Source: Ignavibacteriota bacterium (GTDB taxonomy: Bacteria; Bacteroidota; Ignavibacteria; UBA10030). Taken from it: a stretch of DNA of 64,000 nucleotides. The stretch is taken from the NCBI GenBank assembly GCA_003170475.1, contig PMZI01000023.1, positions 276,402 through 340,401 of the forward strand, read 5' to 3'. This document shows, one piece after another, positions 25,961 to 34,700 of this stretch. Numbering within the stretch: position 1 is the first letter of the stretch; each line of letters opens with the position of its first letter. A program made the position numbers and the translations under genes. The notes beneath the pieces were generated by a model, which worked only from the letters and a program-made list of their open reading frames with translations, had not been told where the DNA came from and did no database searches.

Positions 25961-28207
25961 ATGACGACCAGAATGAACAAAGTGCTTCTTATCACTCTTT
26001 TCTGTATCAGTTCCACCTTGTCCCAGAAGTCTGCGTATCTGGAGCAGATAAAGAACGCAGCGGAACAGGGTTGGCGCGACAATCCCCGCATCATCGAGCA
26101 ATGGAAACGCGACTACAAACCGAGTACTCTTTGGGGATACAACTCCCCCGGCTATCCCGTGTATCTTGCCGGAACCATGGGATTTCTGTATGAAATAACG
26201 AAAGATGAGACGTATGCGCGCCGAACGGCAGAGTTGCTGGTTTCGTACGGCGAGCTCCGGAATTCGTATCCGAAAGATTACTGGAAAACACGCGCGGAGT
26301 ATGCCAACGGAATTCCGGCGATCTCGAATTTCTTCTTCATGCCGCCCTACATACGCGCATATCTCAGAATACGGAACAGTGGCGCTCTGACAGATCAGTC
26401 CCGTCAAACCATTGAAGAAGACATCGCCGGGAGCGCAGACTTCGTTTTCTTCTTTCCGGAGTGGGGGACGCACAATAGAGCAATGCTTCGGGCCGAGGCG
26501 TTAATCTATGCCGCGCAAGCGCTTCCTCATCATCCACATGCCGCGAAGTGGAAACACATGGCTCAGATTCTCGCGGACGACAGTATGAAGCAGTGGGAGA
26601 TCGAAGACGCAACGGTGTACCACCCGGTTTGGTTGACATCTCTCTACTCCTATGCCGATGCTACCAATCAACCCGATCTCTTCGATTCACCCCTCACAAA
26701 ATATTACCAGAAATATTTCTTGAAACTCATCGGACCGCACGGCATTGTGCCGGAATTCGGAGACGCTCGATGGGCGTCAGGACTGGAGGGGTTGAGATTC
26801 GTTGCGATTTTTGAAAAGGGGGCGGCTGTCTACAAAGATCCGGAACTCAAATGGGCCGCTCAGTCGGTGTTTGAAGCTGCGAAACGAAACAACCCGCAGA
26901 TCGGTGTGGGAGAGGCGTACTATCTCTCTGACGCATACCGCTGGACAGATGAATCTATACAACCGAGACAACCAAAGAGTCTCTCCCAGGAAGTTCTGGA
27001 AGATGTTGTCGGCAAGAAAATGGTTTTCCGCAACGGATGGGATCCGACGAGCACCTATATGTTGCTCAATTATCGTGATGAGGGGGACGGTGGTTGGACG
27101 TATCGGGAATTTCTTCGCCAGACGATCTCTGTGGAAGAGGAGAAAATGACTCATGGTCATGCGGATGAGAACAGTATTCCGCTTCTGATGAGCGAGGGTT
27201 CACTCCTTCTGCATGACGCTGACTACAGGAGCGATCTGCCGAGCGGCCCGTATGGAGCCTGGCGGCAGGACTATTTTCACAATCGGCTTGTGGCGCGGAC
27301 GGGCAAGCGGGACAGCCATCAGGCGCTCTTGGAGTTCGTTCAAAACTCCGGCGCTTATCGTGCCGTTCGAACCCAAAAGATTGACTTCCTCAATCTCAAA
27401 GAAGTCGACATGAGCCGCACGCGGGTTATTGATGAAGACCTCGGCTATCAATCCGATCGCGTTATCACCTATGTCAAAGAAGAAAACTGGTTCGTCGTTG
27501 TCGACGCGGTGAAGATACTCCGTTCAGGATACTACACTTTTTCAACCATGTGGCACGCTTTGAATCTGCTGGCAAAAGGCAAAGACTACTTCGACGTGGC
27601 AACAGATTCCATTCAGGGGGTCAAGTTCTCGACGAAGAGTTCGTTGCTTATGGTCTTTCCGGAAACATATGCAAAGACCATTGGCGTTGAACCGATTTCA
27701 CGAAGCAATCAGAAAGAACAAGCAATTTATCAAACCATCTCGAGTCAATACAAAGCAGGCGACACAGAATTGTTCGTGACCGTGCTGATTCCCCATCGGC
27801 GCGACGTCAGCATTGAAGACTTGAAGTCCAGGATCAAACTCGTGGATGTGAGTGCTCCATATCGGGCCGTCGGACTTCAACTCGATCGCAAGGATCGGAC
27901 CTCCACCCTCTGTGTAAAAGTCGATCAAGCTATGGATATTGCACGAGAAAACATACGTCCACGATATCTGTACGCACTCGGCAAAGTGGTATATGGCGAC
28001 TTTGAAACAGATGCCCATTTCATGTTCGCGACAGTAAACAAGGGAAGCGTCACTTATTCTGCTGCCAATGTTCTCAAGGTCCTCTACAAAGGAAAACCTC
28101 TGATGGAAGCCCTTGCGGACACACACGGCTTGCAGCTTGACGGATCACCCGATCGGGTCGGTTACGTCAAGTGGAGATACTGGGAAGATACCGTTGAACA
28201 GAAATGA
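25961..28207 (+). CDS. Secreted heparinase II/III-like polysaccharide lyase
   Basis: About 748 aa. I start it at ATG 25961, which has GAGGA six bases upstream; the ORF track's ATG 25916 adds a polar stretch with no ribosome site. A short signal peptide follows (KVLLITLFCISSTLS). Residues of about 60-360 form an alginate-lyase/heparinase-type helical toroid, with YANGIPAISNFFFMPPY, EWGTHNRAM and ATVYHPVWLTSLY. The rest is a heparinase II/III-type beta-sandwich, with MTHGHADENSIPL providing the conserved His and KIDFLNLKEVDMSRTRV. The family cleaves uronic acid-containing polymers by beta-elimination. It is probably periplasmic. The polymer is unknown. Confidence 0.82.
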   Translation: MTTRMNKVLLITLFCISSTLSQKSAYLEQIKNAAEQGWRDNPRIIEQWKRDYKPSTLWGYNSPGYPVYLAGTMGFLYEITKDETYARRTAELLVSYGELRNSYPKDYWKTRAEYANGIPAISNFFFMPPYIRAYLRIRNSGALTDQSRQTIEEDIAGSADFVFFFPEWGTHNRAMLRAEALIYAAQALPHHPHAAKWKHMAQILADDSMKQWEIEDATVYHPVWLTSLYSYADATNQPDLFDSPLTKYYQKYFLKLIGPHGIVPEFGDARWASGLEGLRFVAIFEKGAAVYKDPELKWAAQSVFEAAKRNNPQIGVGEAYYLSDAYRWTDESIQPRQPKSLSQEVLEDVVGKKMVFRNGWDPTSTYMLLNYRDEGDGGWTYREFLRQTISVEEEKMTHGHADENSIPLLMSEGSLLLHDADYRSDLPSGPYGAWRQDYFHNRLVARTGKRDSHQALLEFVQNSGAYRAVRTQKIDFLNLKEVDMSRTRVIDEDLGYQSDRVITYVKEENWFVVVDAVKILRSGYYTFSTMWHALNLLAKGKDYFDVATDSIQGVKFSTKSSLLMVFPETYAKTIGVEPISRSNQKEQAIYQTISSQYKAGDTELFVTVLIPHRRDVSIEDLKSRIKLVDVSAPYRAVGLQLDRKDRTSTLCVKVDQAMDIARENIRPRYLYALGKVVYGDFETDAHFMFATVNKGSVTYSAANVLKVLYKGKPLMEALADTHGLQLDGSPDRVGYVKWRYWEDTVEQK

Positions 28208-28228
28208 GTCTGTGATCGAGGACCAGAG

Positions 28229-29167
28229 ATGGTAACGACAGTTACACTGAATCCCATGCTCGATAAAACGATTTACGTCGATCGGGTGGAGCGTGGAGCG
28301 ATTCATCGTGCCTCCAAGATGGAGATGGTCGCCGGGGGGAAGGGGATCAATGTGTCGCGCCAGCTCAAGCATTTGGGAATCAAGACCGTCGCGACAGGAT
28401 TCCTGGGGGGCGAAGTTGGTTCCATCGTGTCGCGATTGTTGAAAGAAGAATCGATTGAGCAGGACTTCGTTCGCACGGAGGCTGCGACACGAGAGGGATT
28501 TACGCACCTTGAGCCCGATGGGACCTGGACAGCTCTATTTGAACCGGCACTCCCCGTTGAGCAATCGGCTGTTCATGAATTGAACAAGAAGATTACCGAG
28601 CTTGCCTCGAAGAGCACCTGGATTGTCTGTGGCGGAAGTTCTCCGGGGAATGAAGCGGATGATATTTTTCATGAAGCACTGCTTCTTGCGCACCGGATCG
28701 GTATCTCGAGTGTGCTCGATTCTTACGGTCGCGCGTTTGAGCTGGGACTCAAGGCGCAGCCCACCGTGGTAAAACCGAATAAGCGGGAATTTGAGATGAC
28801 GTTTCACCAATCGCTGACGACGGAAGCAGAGCATGTCCACGCGGTCCGATTTCTGCTCGAACAAGGCGCTCGGTACAGCATTCTCACCGACGGCGGAAAC
28901 GCGTTCTATGCCGGCATTCAAGGACACTTCTGGAAAGTCACGCCGCCCCAGACGAAGACGGTAAATCCCACTGGGTCAGGAGACGCTCTCGTGGCCGGCA
29001 TCCTGTATGGATTTCATCAGGGTTGGAAGTTCGAAAGGTGCCTGATTTTTGGCGCGGCAACGGGGGCAGCAAATGCAAGCATGTGGGGGGTCGCAAACTC
29101 AAGTCTGCCAGAAATCTTAACTCTTGAAGCAAATGTCAGGATCCAACGAGTGAGCGTGAAAATATGA
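28229..29167 (+). CDS. 1-phosphofructokinase/tagatose-6-phosphate kinase-type PfkB protein
   Basis: A 312-aa protein with the FruK/LacC-type N-terminus VTLNPMLDKTIYV, the AGGKGINVSRQLKHLG substrate loop, a KPNKREFE segment and a C-terminal NPTGSGDALVAGI catalytic motif, where GSGD replaces the usual GAGD as in FruK/LacC enzymes. It would phosphorylate a sugar phosphate at C1 to give a bisphosphate that a class I aldolase could split, and such an aldolase lies at 14735. No PTS genes are in view. It overlaps the UroD-like methyltransferase gene by four bases. Confidence 0.87.
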   Translation: MVTTVTLNPMLDKTIYVDRVERGAIHRASKMEMVAGGKGINVSRQLKHLGIKTVATGFLGGEVGSIVSRLLKEESIEQDFVRTEAATREGFTHLEPDGTWTALFEPALPVEQSAVHELNKKITELASKSTWIVCGGSSPGNEADDIFHEALLLAHRIGISSVLDSYGRAFELGLKAQPTVVKPNKREFEMTFHQSLTTEAEHVHAVRFLLEQGARYSILTDGGNAFYAGIQGHFWKVTPPQTKTVNPTGSGDALVAGILYGFHQGWKFERCLIFGAATGAANASMWGVANSSLPEILTLEANVRIQRVSVKI

Positions 29168-30195
29168 ACAGAAGATTAGAACAAGCCTTGGAGTGTGAAC
29201 GCCCCGATCGCATTCCGTTCTTGCCCGCGATCTACGAACACAAAGCCTGGTTTATCGGCGAAACACCTTCAGCTGTGTGTCGGGATCCGCACCTCCTCAC
29301 CAAGGCCCTTCTCGCTGAGTATGAGCGTGTTCAGCCGGACGCGCTGACGATCGGGATTGATGTGTATAATGTGGAGGCAGAGGCGATCGGATGCAAGGTG
29401 ATCTACTACGAAGGAGAAAACACGTCGGTTCCTGCAATAGCGCCCGAAAGCGTGGTGTTTCGGGGCTCAGAGGAAGTCGTATCTCTCAAGATGCCTGATC
29501 CCCAAAAAGACGGTAGAATGCCGTTGAATCTCGAGGTTGCTCGAAACATCATGAAGGTTCTTGGCAAGGAGATTCCGATCCGCGCTGCCCTCTCGGGTCC
29601 ATTTTCACTCGCGGCGCACTTGACCGGACTGGAGAATCTCTTCATGCTTGTGTTCACCCGGCCCAATCTGGTCCACGAGCTTCTTGATTTTGCCAGCGAA
29701 GTGATCAAGCGATATGGCCAAGCCTTCATTGAACTTGGCTGCGGCGTTGTGGTTTTTGATTCCCAGTCTTCCACTGAGCTTCTTTCGCCACTTGTGTACC
29801 GTGAATTTGTCCTCCCAAGAACTCGAGAGTTGATTGAATACTTCCACCAGCAGGGTGTCCGGAACGTTCCTCTGATTATTGGAGGGAATACGACGAAAAT
29901 GCTGGATGAATATCTCGAGACCGGGGCCAACAACGTGCTGTGCGATGCAAGAGCTGATGTGACGGAGTTTCTGCACAAGTGTTCCGCCGCCCGGAGAGCA
30001 TTCAGGCGGAACATGGATTCCACCGATTTTCTGACGCTCTCTTCTGAAGATATCTACCACCGCACAGTCGACTGTCTGAAGGAATCGAACGGCTATCCCG
30101 GCTTCATTCTTGGCACGGTGATACTACCGTATGGAACGCCGATGACGGCTCTTGATGCAGTTCGGAGCGCACTTCAGGAATACAAACATTTGTGA
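29164..30195 (+). CDS. UroD-fold corrinoid methyltransferase-like protein (MtaA-type family)
   Basis: A 343-aa protein of the uroporphyrinogen decarboxylase superfamily. It lacks the heme-pathway UroD signatures and instead resembles methylcobamide methyltransferases: ECERPDRIPFLPA start, LSGPFSLAAHLTG and a C-terminal LPYGTPMTALDAVR. It stands directly before a corrinoid protein and MtaB, the context of MtaA or MtvA-like enzymes that pass a methyl group from methyl-corrinoid to coenzyme M or tetrahydrofolate. However, the zinc motif HxC expected around residues 237-239 reads LIIGGNTT here, and the Cys usually found before the PxTP segment near the C-terminus is missing. The function may therefore differ from MtaA. 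Confidence 0.75.
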   Translation: MNRRLEQALECERPDRIPFLPAIYEHKAWFIGETPSAVCRDPHLLTKALLAEYERVQPDALTIGIDVYNVEAEAIGCKVIYYEGENTSVPAIAPESVVFRGSEEVVSLKMPDPQKDGRMPLNLEVARNIMKVLGKEIPIRAALSGPFSLAAHLTGLENLFMLVFTRPNLVHELLDFASEVIKRYGQAFIELGCGVVVFDSQSSTELLSPLVYREFVLPRTRELIEYFHQQGVRNVPLIIGGNTTKMLDEYLETGANNVLCDARADVTEFLHKCSAARRAFRRNMDSTDFLTLSSEDIYHRTVDCLKESNGYPGFILGTVILPYGTPMTALDAVRSALQEYKHL

Positions 30196-30211
30196 GACGG
30201 ACCGGGGCATT

Positions 30212-30853
30212 ATGAAAGAATTGCTTGATCTTTCCCAGCTTATAGAACAGGGACAATCACAAAAAGCGTTGACCCTGACACAGCAATTGGTGAATTCGGG
30301 ACTCCCCTCGCAAACCATTCTCAATGATGGATTGATTGCCGGAATGGCGGTGGTTGGAGAGAAAATGCGGAATGGCGACATGTACTTGCCTGAAGTTTTG
30401 CAGTCTGCCGGGGCGATGAAAGCTTCACTGGCGATACTTAAACCACTTCTTGCCCTTGAGGGAACAAAATCGCGGGGAAAGATCCTCATTGGTACGGTGA
30501 AGGGGGATATGCACGACATAGGAAAGAACCTCGTCAGCATCATGTTGCAAGGGGCGGGATTTGAGATCGTTGACATCGGCTGCAACGCGGATCCTCAGAG
30601 ATTTGTATCGGCCATTGCGGAACACGCCCCGGAGATCGTCGGACTATCGGCAATGTTGACAACGACGATGCTGAATATGAAAACGACGATCGATGCCATT
30701 GCGGGGGCAGGGCTTCGATCAAAGGTAAAAATTATTATCGGCGGGGCTCCCGTCAGTCAAAAATTCGCAGACGAGATTGGCGCAGACGGCTATTCACGCG
30801 ATGCCGTCCTTGCTGTTGACAAAGTAAAACAATTCATGGACCGCACCTCTTAA
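30212..30853 (+). CDS. mtaC: Corrinoid (B12-binding) protein, MtaC-like
   Basis: A 214-aa protein from ATG 30212; the ORF track extends back into the UroD-like gene. The N-terminal half is the helical methyltransferase cap domain (LLDLSQLIEQG to about residue 85). The C-terminal half is the Rossmann-type cobalamin domain, with the lower-axial-ligand motif D-x-H-x-x-G at Asp99-Met-His101-Asp-Ile-Gly104, then LSAMLTTTM and IIIGGAPVSQKFADEIGADGY. This is the classical architecture of MtaC, MttC and MetH-type corrinoid subunits. The next gene encodes MtaB, so it probably accepts the methyl group of methanol on Co(I). No RamA-like reactivase was found in the window. Confidence 0.88.
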   Translation: MKELLDLSQLIEQGQSQKALTLTQQLVNSGLPSQTILNDGLIAGMAVVGEKMRNGDMYLPEVLQSAGAMKASLAILKPLLALEGTKSRGKILIGTVKGDMHDIGKNLVSIMLQGAGFEIVDIGCNADPQRFVSAIAEHAPEIVGLSAMLTTTMLNMKTTIDAIAGAGLRSKVKIIIGGAPVSQKFADEIGADGYSRDAVLAVDKVKQFMDRTS

Positions 30854-30876
30854 CCAAGACAGATGGAACTCAGCAG

Positions 30877-32250
30877 ATGAAGAAGACGTTCAAGACGCTC
30901 GCAATTCCCGATCCACAACAACTGATGTTTGGTCGAACCCCCAATCCCATGACCTGTGGCTTTGGGCTCACGCTGGGAAACGGTCAGGTTTTTCCTGAGC
31001 TAAACTTCACACTTCCAACCATGGCGTTGGAACAGACAAACTGGCCTGCCGTCGTTGCCCAGTATGAGGAAATAGGATCAATCATCGAACGGGCTGCAGC
31101 AAGACTGAAACCACCGGGTTTGATGGCGGAGTTTGAGCTTCTTCCTCCGATGACAGAACATCCATCGTGGGGGGCGGAGCTGACATCGGTGCTTCTCAAG
31201 CATCTTGATCAACTGCACAAGGATACCGGTATTCCATGCGCCTTGCGTGTTACCCCGACGGACATCAGAGATGTCACAAAACCCCCGGAGCTGAGGTCCG
31301 GAAAACCACTCGAACTCTTGCTGCAATCCTTCGAACAGTGCGCAGCGGCAGGAGCTCATGTGCTCTCAATCGAATCAGTAGGTGGAAAAGAAGTCCACGA
31401 TGAAGCCCTGCTGTATGGAGATATCGAAGGGGTGATTTTTGCGCTCGGTGTGCTCGCGTCACGGGATATGGAATTTCTTTGGGAGAGAATCATCGCTACG
31501 TGTTCGAAGCACAAGGTTGTGCCGGGGGGCGATTCGGCCTGTGGTTTTGCCAACACGGCGATGCAACTCGCTGGACAAGGAATGCTCCCGGAAGTCCTCG
31601 CCTCCGTTGTTCGCGCTGCGAGTTCCGTTCGCAGCCTTGTCGCATATGAATGCGGTGCCTACGGACCATCGAAGGACTGTGCGTATGAGGGTCCGGTGAT
31701 CAAGGCAATCACGGGGGCACCGATTGCCATGGAAGGAAAATCGGCAAGTTGTGCGCACTTCAGCCCGGTAGGAAACGTCGCAGCCGCGATGTGCGATTTG
31801 TGGAGCAACGAATCCGTGCAAAACGTGAGATTGCTCTCCGGCCCCGCGCCTGAAGCATATTTCGAATTGCTCGTCTATGACTGCCGTCTCTTCAATCAGG
31901 CCCTGGAGACAAAAACAGAAAACGTCTACCAGAATCTTCTCGTCTCATCCGATATCCATTTGAGTCCTCAGGCATATGTGTTGTCGCCGCAATCGACGTC
32001 ACGGATCGCTTCGGCCATTGTGCGGGAGTCAGGCCACTACGCCCAAACGCTTGCGGCAGCCAGAGAGGCAGCAACTCTCCTACGAGAAGGAGTTCAACGA
32101 AAAGAGCTGCAATTGAACCCGCGAGAAACCGAATGGCTGGAGAGAATCACGCGGGAGTTGAACGCTCTTCCTTCCGATGAGCAACAGATGATTGTGACGA
32201 TGCAGGACCGGTACGGCCACCTTTTTGCAGCTAATAGCTATGGCTTGTGA
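30877..32250 (+). CDS. mtaB: Methanol:corrinoid methyltransferase MtaB
   Basis: A 457-aa protein with the distinctive MtaB signatures: PNPMTCGFGLTLGNGQVFPELNFTLP (shortened here: TCGFGLTLGNG and PELNFTLP), GGDSACGFANTAM, YECGAYGPSKDCAYEGP and EGKSASCAHFSPVGN. The expected zinc ligands fall at Glu166, Cys222 and Cys268, close to Glu164, Cys220 and Cys269 described for the Methanosarcina barkeri enzyme. MtaB activates methanol on zinc and transfers the methyl to the Co(I) corrinoid of MtaC, encoded just upstream. The family is best known from methanogens and acetogens, so its presence in a glycan cluster is notable. The substrate could be methanol released from methyl esters, but a related alcohol cannot be excluded. 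Confidence 0.88.
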   Translation: MKKTFKTLAIPDPQQLMFGRTPNPMTCGFGLTLGNGQVFPELNFTLPTMALEQTNWPAVVAQYEEIGSIIERAAARLKPPGLMAEFELLPPMTEHPSWGAELTSVLLKHLDQLHKDTGIPCALRVTPTDIRDVTKPPELRSGKPLELLLQSFEQCAAAGAHVLSIESVGGKEVHDEALLYGDIEGVIFALGVLASRDMEFLWERIIATCSKHKVVPGGDSACGFANTAMQLAGQGMLPEVLASVVRAASSVRSLVAYECGAYGPSKDCAYEGPVIKAITGAPIAMEGKSASCAHFSPVGNVAAAMCDLWSNESVQNVRLLSGPAPEAYFELLVYDCRLFNQALETKTENVYQNLLVSSDIHLSPQAYVLSPQSTSRIASAIVRESGHYAQTLAAAREAATLLREGVQRKELQLNPRETEWLERITRELNALPSDEQQMIVTMQDRYGHLFAANSYGL

Positions 32251-32337
32251 ACAAGAAATGTCAGTTTGAGAGTACTGTTCCCGTATGCAATTACGTAAAT
32301 TCTTCTCACCCCAGAACTCATAGCGCAAAGGAATACC

Positions 32338-34671
32338 ATGCCAACGATTTTTGATCTACTGACTCAGACAAAGACTATCCACACCACCGCCTCGCCTCTC
32401 AAGGTCGAGCAGACGGTCGCTCAGGAATTGAAGACCCTGATCGGCGGCCGGGTAGACATCAAACAAGTCGCGGGATTGAACGCGCCTTCCGGAACGGTAA
32501 GGCTTGCCGTCGTCCCGGAGAAATCCAAGTGGCGGTCAATCCATCCGTCTCTTGATGGGGCGAAGGATTGGATGATGGTGAGAGTGAAGAATGGGGGTGG
32601 GGTCGAGATCCTTGCGTCACGTCCACACTTGCTCTTCTACCTTTTCGCTCAACTGACGGAGAATTGGAAGGGAGAAGGCATCGAGAAGTTCACGGATGGC
32701 AGGATTCTTCATCCATCCTTCCGCAATCTTCGTCCGGTCTACGATCTCTTCCTCACGCAGCATGCACGAACGGTGCGCAATTTCGATCGTGAAGAACACA
32801 TTCGCAACCTGGCCCGCCTGGGTTTCTCGCATGCAGAAGTCAACGGACTGGCGTTCGCCGTTCCGTTTGAGCGCGGTCCCCAGGGGGAACTGCTCCATCG
32901 GTTCTATACGTACTGCCCGTCCCTGGATCAATTCGTCTCCAGCCGTCTGAACAAAGGCACCTATGATGACGACTACTTGCAGGCGAACATGAACTTCCTG
33001 AAGACCAATGCCGCCCTTGCTCAGAAATATGGGCTTGAACCCGGTATGGTGTGCTTTGAGCCGCGGTCCGTCCCTGACAACCTGCTAGAGAAATATCCCA
33101 TGCTGCGTGGTGCCCGCGTCGATCATCCGATTCGAAGCTGGCATCCACGGTACAATCTCTCTATTGCGCATCCGGTGGTACGGGAGCACTATGCAGAGAT
33201 GATGGAGAAAATCCTTCGGGAAGTGCCGAGCCTCGGGTACATCTCCATCTGGTCGAATGACAGCGGCGCCGGGTTTGAATACACGAGTTCACTATATGTG
33301 GGGCGCAACGGCGGCGGCTATGTCATTCGCGAATGGAAAGGCGATACTGAAATTGCAGAATCGGCCGCCAATAACCTGATGCGTTTCCAACGGCTCCTTC
33401 GGGACGCCGGCCGAAAAGTCAATCCAAAATTCCGCTCCCTGATACGGCTGGAACCCTTCTGGGCGGAACATGAATACATTTGGAAGCAACTGGAAGAAGG
33501 CCTTGATGTTGAAGTGTCGTCGTTGTTGACGAAGGGCTGGGGACTGGCGTACAAACATCCAAAGTATAAAGAGGCCAGGGAAATTCACGGCACTGCGCTG
33601 CACAACAAATTTGTTGACGCTGAAAAGCCGGTTCTTGAAGAACTTCGGCAGAAGAAATCAGAAGCCGATGTCTATTTCAATCCTGGCATTATCTGGAACC
33701 ACGAACCACTCATCGGCGTTCCCTTCCCGCAACTCGTCTATGACAAGCTGGCGGATATGTACAAGCAGGGCGTAACAACCCCCTGCTACAATGGGAGTGC
33801 AACGCCTCAATCGTTCGCACCCTACAACATTAACCAGGAAGTAGTGCGGGCCTTTCAGGGTGACAGCGCATTGAACCTTGAGGCCTTTCTCCACAAAAAG
33901 GCGGCAGAGTGGATTGGCGAACCCCTTGCCGCTGATCTGGTGAAAGTCTGGAACCACTCGGATGAGGCCTACCGGTCATTTCCAATCCCCATCTGGATCT
34001 ATTCCTCATGGGGAAACTGGTATCGTCTCCCGACTCGACCTATCGTTCCAAACGTCGAGGCGATTTCGGAAAAGGATCGCGACTATTACGAAACATTCCT
34101 GCTGGCGACATCTCACAACCGATGCAGGGTAGACTTCCGGTATGACGTGGGATTCGATCTCGTCGACCCTGCTCATGCATTGCATTGCGTGAAACTGATC
34201 GATCGTGACCTTTTCCCGCACATGGAAGCAGCATTGAAACTGCTTCGCCACATGAAAGACCGAGCGACAACGGACGCAGCGCTCGCCTGCATTACGGACG
34301 TGACGGATAGAATGCTGGGATTGTACTGCTGGTATCGAACGCAACGCAATGTGGCAGCATGGGTGGCAGGGGTGCACGGCTATCTGGAATCGAAAGATAA
34401 GAAAGTCAGAAAAGAATGCCGGAAACTCCTGAAAGAGATGGTGCTGGATGAAATCGAAAACACGAAACAGTTGCTGGAACTCTGGGAAACGTCCAAGACC
34501 AATTGGATGATTCTTTCTGCGGTGGGCGAGACAACGTTTATCTACTACGACAATTTTGGCGAGCAGTTGAAGCGGAAGATCGCCCTGATGAAGGGACATG
34601 AGAACGATGAGCCGTATGTAGATCCGAACTTTCAATGGCGTGTGCCGGGATTCACTGATAGGAAGGCATAA
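32338..34671 (+). CDS. Large cytoplasmic protein resembling alpha-glucuronidase/GH20-type glycosidases
   Basis: A 777-aa protein without a signal peptide. The first 130 residues look like the alpha/beta domain that precedes the catalytic barrel in GH67, GH20 and GH84 enzymes (SRPHLLFYLFAQL). A TIM barrel seems to follow: PVYDLFLTQHAR, NLARLGFSHAEVNGLAF, SIWSNDSGAGFEY (acidic pair near residue 315) and RLEPFWAEHEYIW. The C-terminal third is helical, with clusters of charged residues. The assignment rests on domain order and the acidic strand ends, not on a certain motif. It begins 87 bp after mtaB with AAAGGAA before ATG, and ends on a TAA that abuts a perfect ribosome site. Confidence 0.5.
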   Translation: MPTIFDLLTQTKTIHTTASPLKVEQTVAQELKTLIGGRVDIKQVAGLNAPSGTVRLAVVPEKSKWRSIHPSLDGAKDWMMVRVKNGGGVEILASRPHLLFYLFAQLTENWKGEGIEKFTDGRILHPSFRNLRPVYDLFLTQHARTVRNFDREEHIRNLARLGFSHAEVNGLAFAVPFERGPQGELLHRFYTYCPSLDQFVSSRLNKGTYDDDYLQANMNFLKTNAALAQKYGLEPGMVCFEPRSVPDNLLEKYPMLRGARVDHPIRSWHPRYNLSIAHPVVREHYAEMMEKILREVPSLGYISIWSNDSGAGFEYTSSLYVGRNGGGYVIREWKGDTEIAESAANNLMRFQRLLRDAGRKVNPKFRSLIRLEPFWAEHEYIWKQLEEGLDVEVSSLLTKGWGLAYKHPKYKEAREIHGTALHNKFVDAEKPVLEELRQKKSEADVYFNPGIIWNHEPLIGVPFPQLVYDKLADMYKQGVTTPCYNGSATPQSFAPYNINQEVVRAFQGDSALNLEAFLHKKAAEWIGEPLAADLVKVWNHSDEAYRSFPIPIWIYSSWGNWYRLPTRPIVPNVEAISEKDRDYYETFLLATSHNRCRVDFRYDVGFDLVDPAHALHCVKLIDRDLFPHMEAALKLLRHMKDRATTDAALACITDVTDRMLGLYCWYRTQRNVAAWVAGVHGYLESKDKKVRKECRKLLKEMVLDEIENTKQLLELWETSKTNWMILSAVGETTFIYYDNFGEQLKRKIALMKGHENDEPYVDPNFQWRVPGFTDRKA

Positions 34672-34680
34672 AAGGAGGTG
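34671..34680 (+). promoter_or_regulatory. Strong but distantly placed Shine-Dalgarno
   Basis: AAAGGAGGTG begins at the last base of the upstream TAA stop. It is the best ribosome-binding match in the window, yet 20 bases separate it from ATG 34701. In-frame CTG 34683 or ATC 34686 could be non-standard starts, or the ribosome may stand by on this site after terminating the 777-aa gene. Confidence 0.5.
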
Positions 34681-34700
34681 TCCTGATCGACCGCCCTGGT

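Noticed and set aside
29164-30195. Heme-pathway uroporphyrinogen decarboxylase (hemE)
   Set aside because: The RQAGRY-type signature is absent and the neighbours are corrinoid methyltransferase genes.
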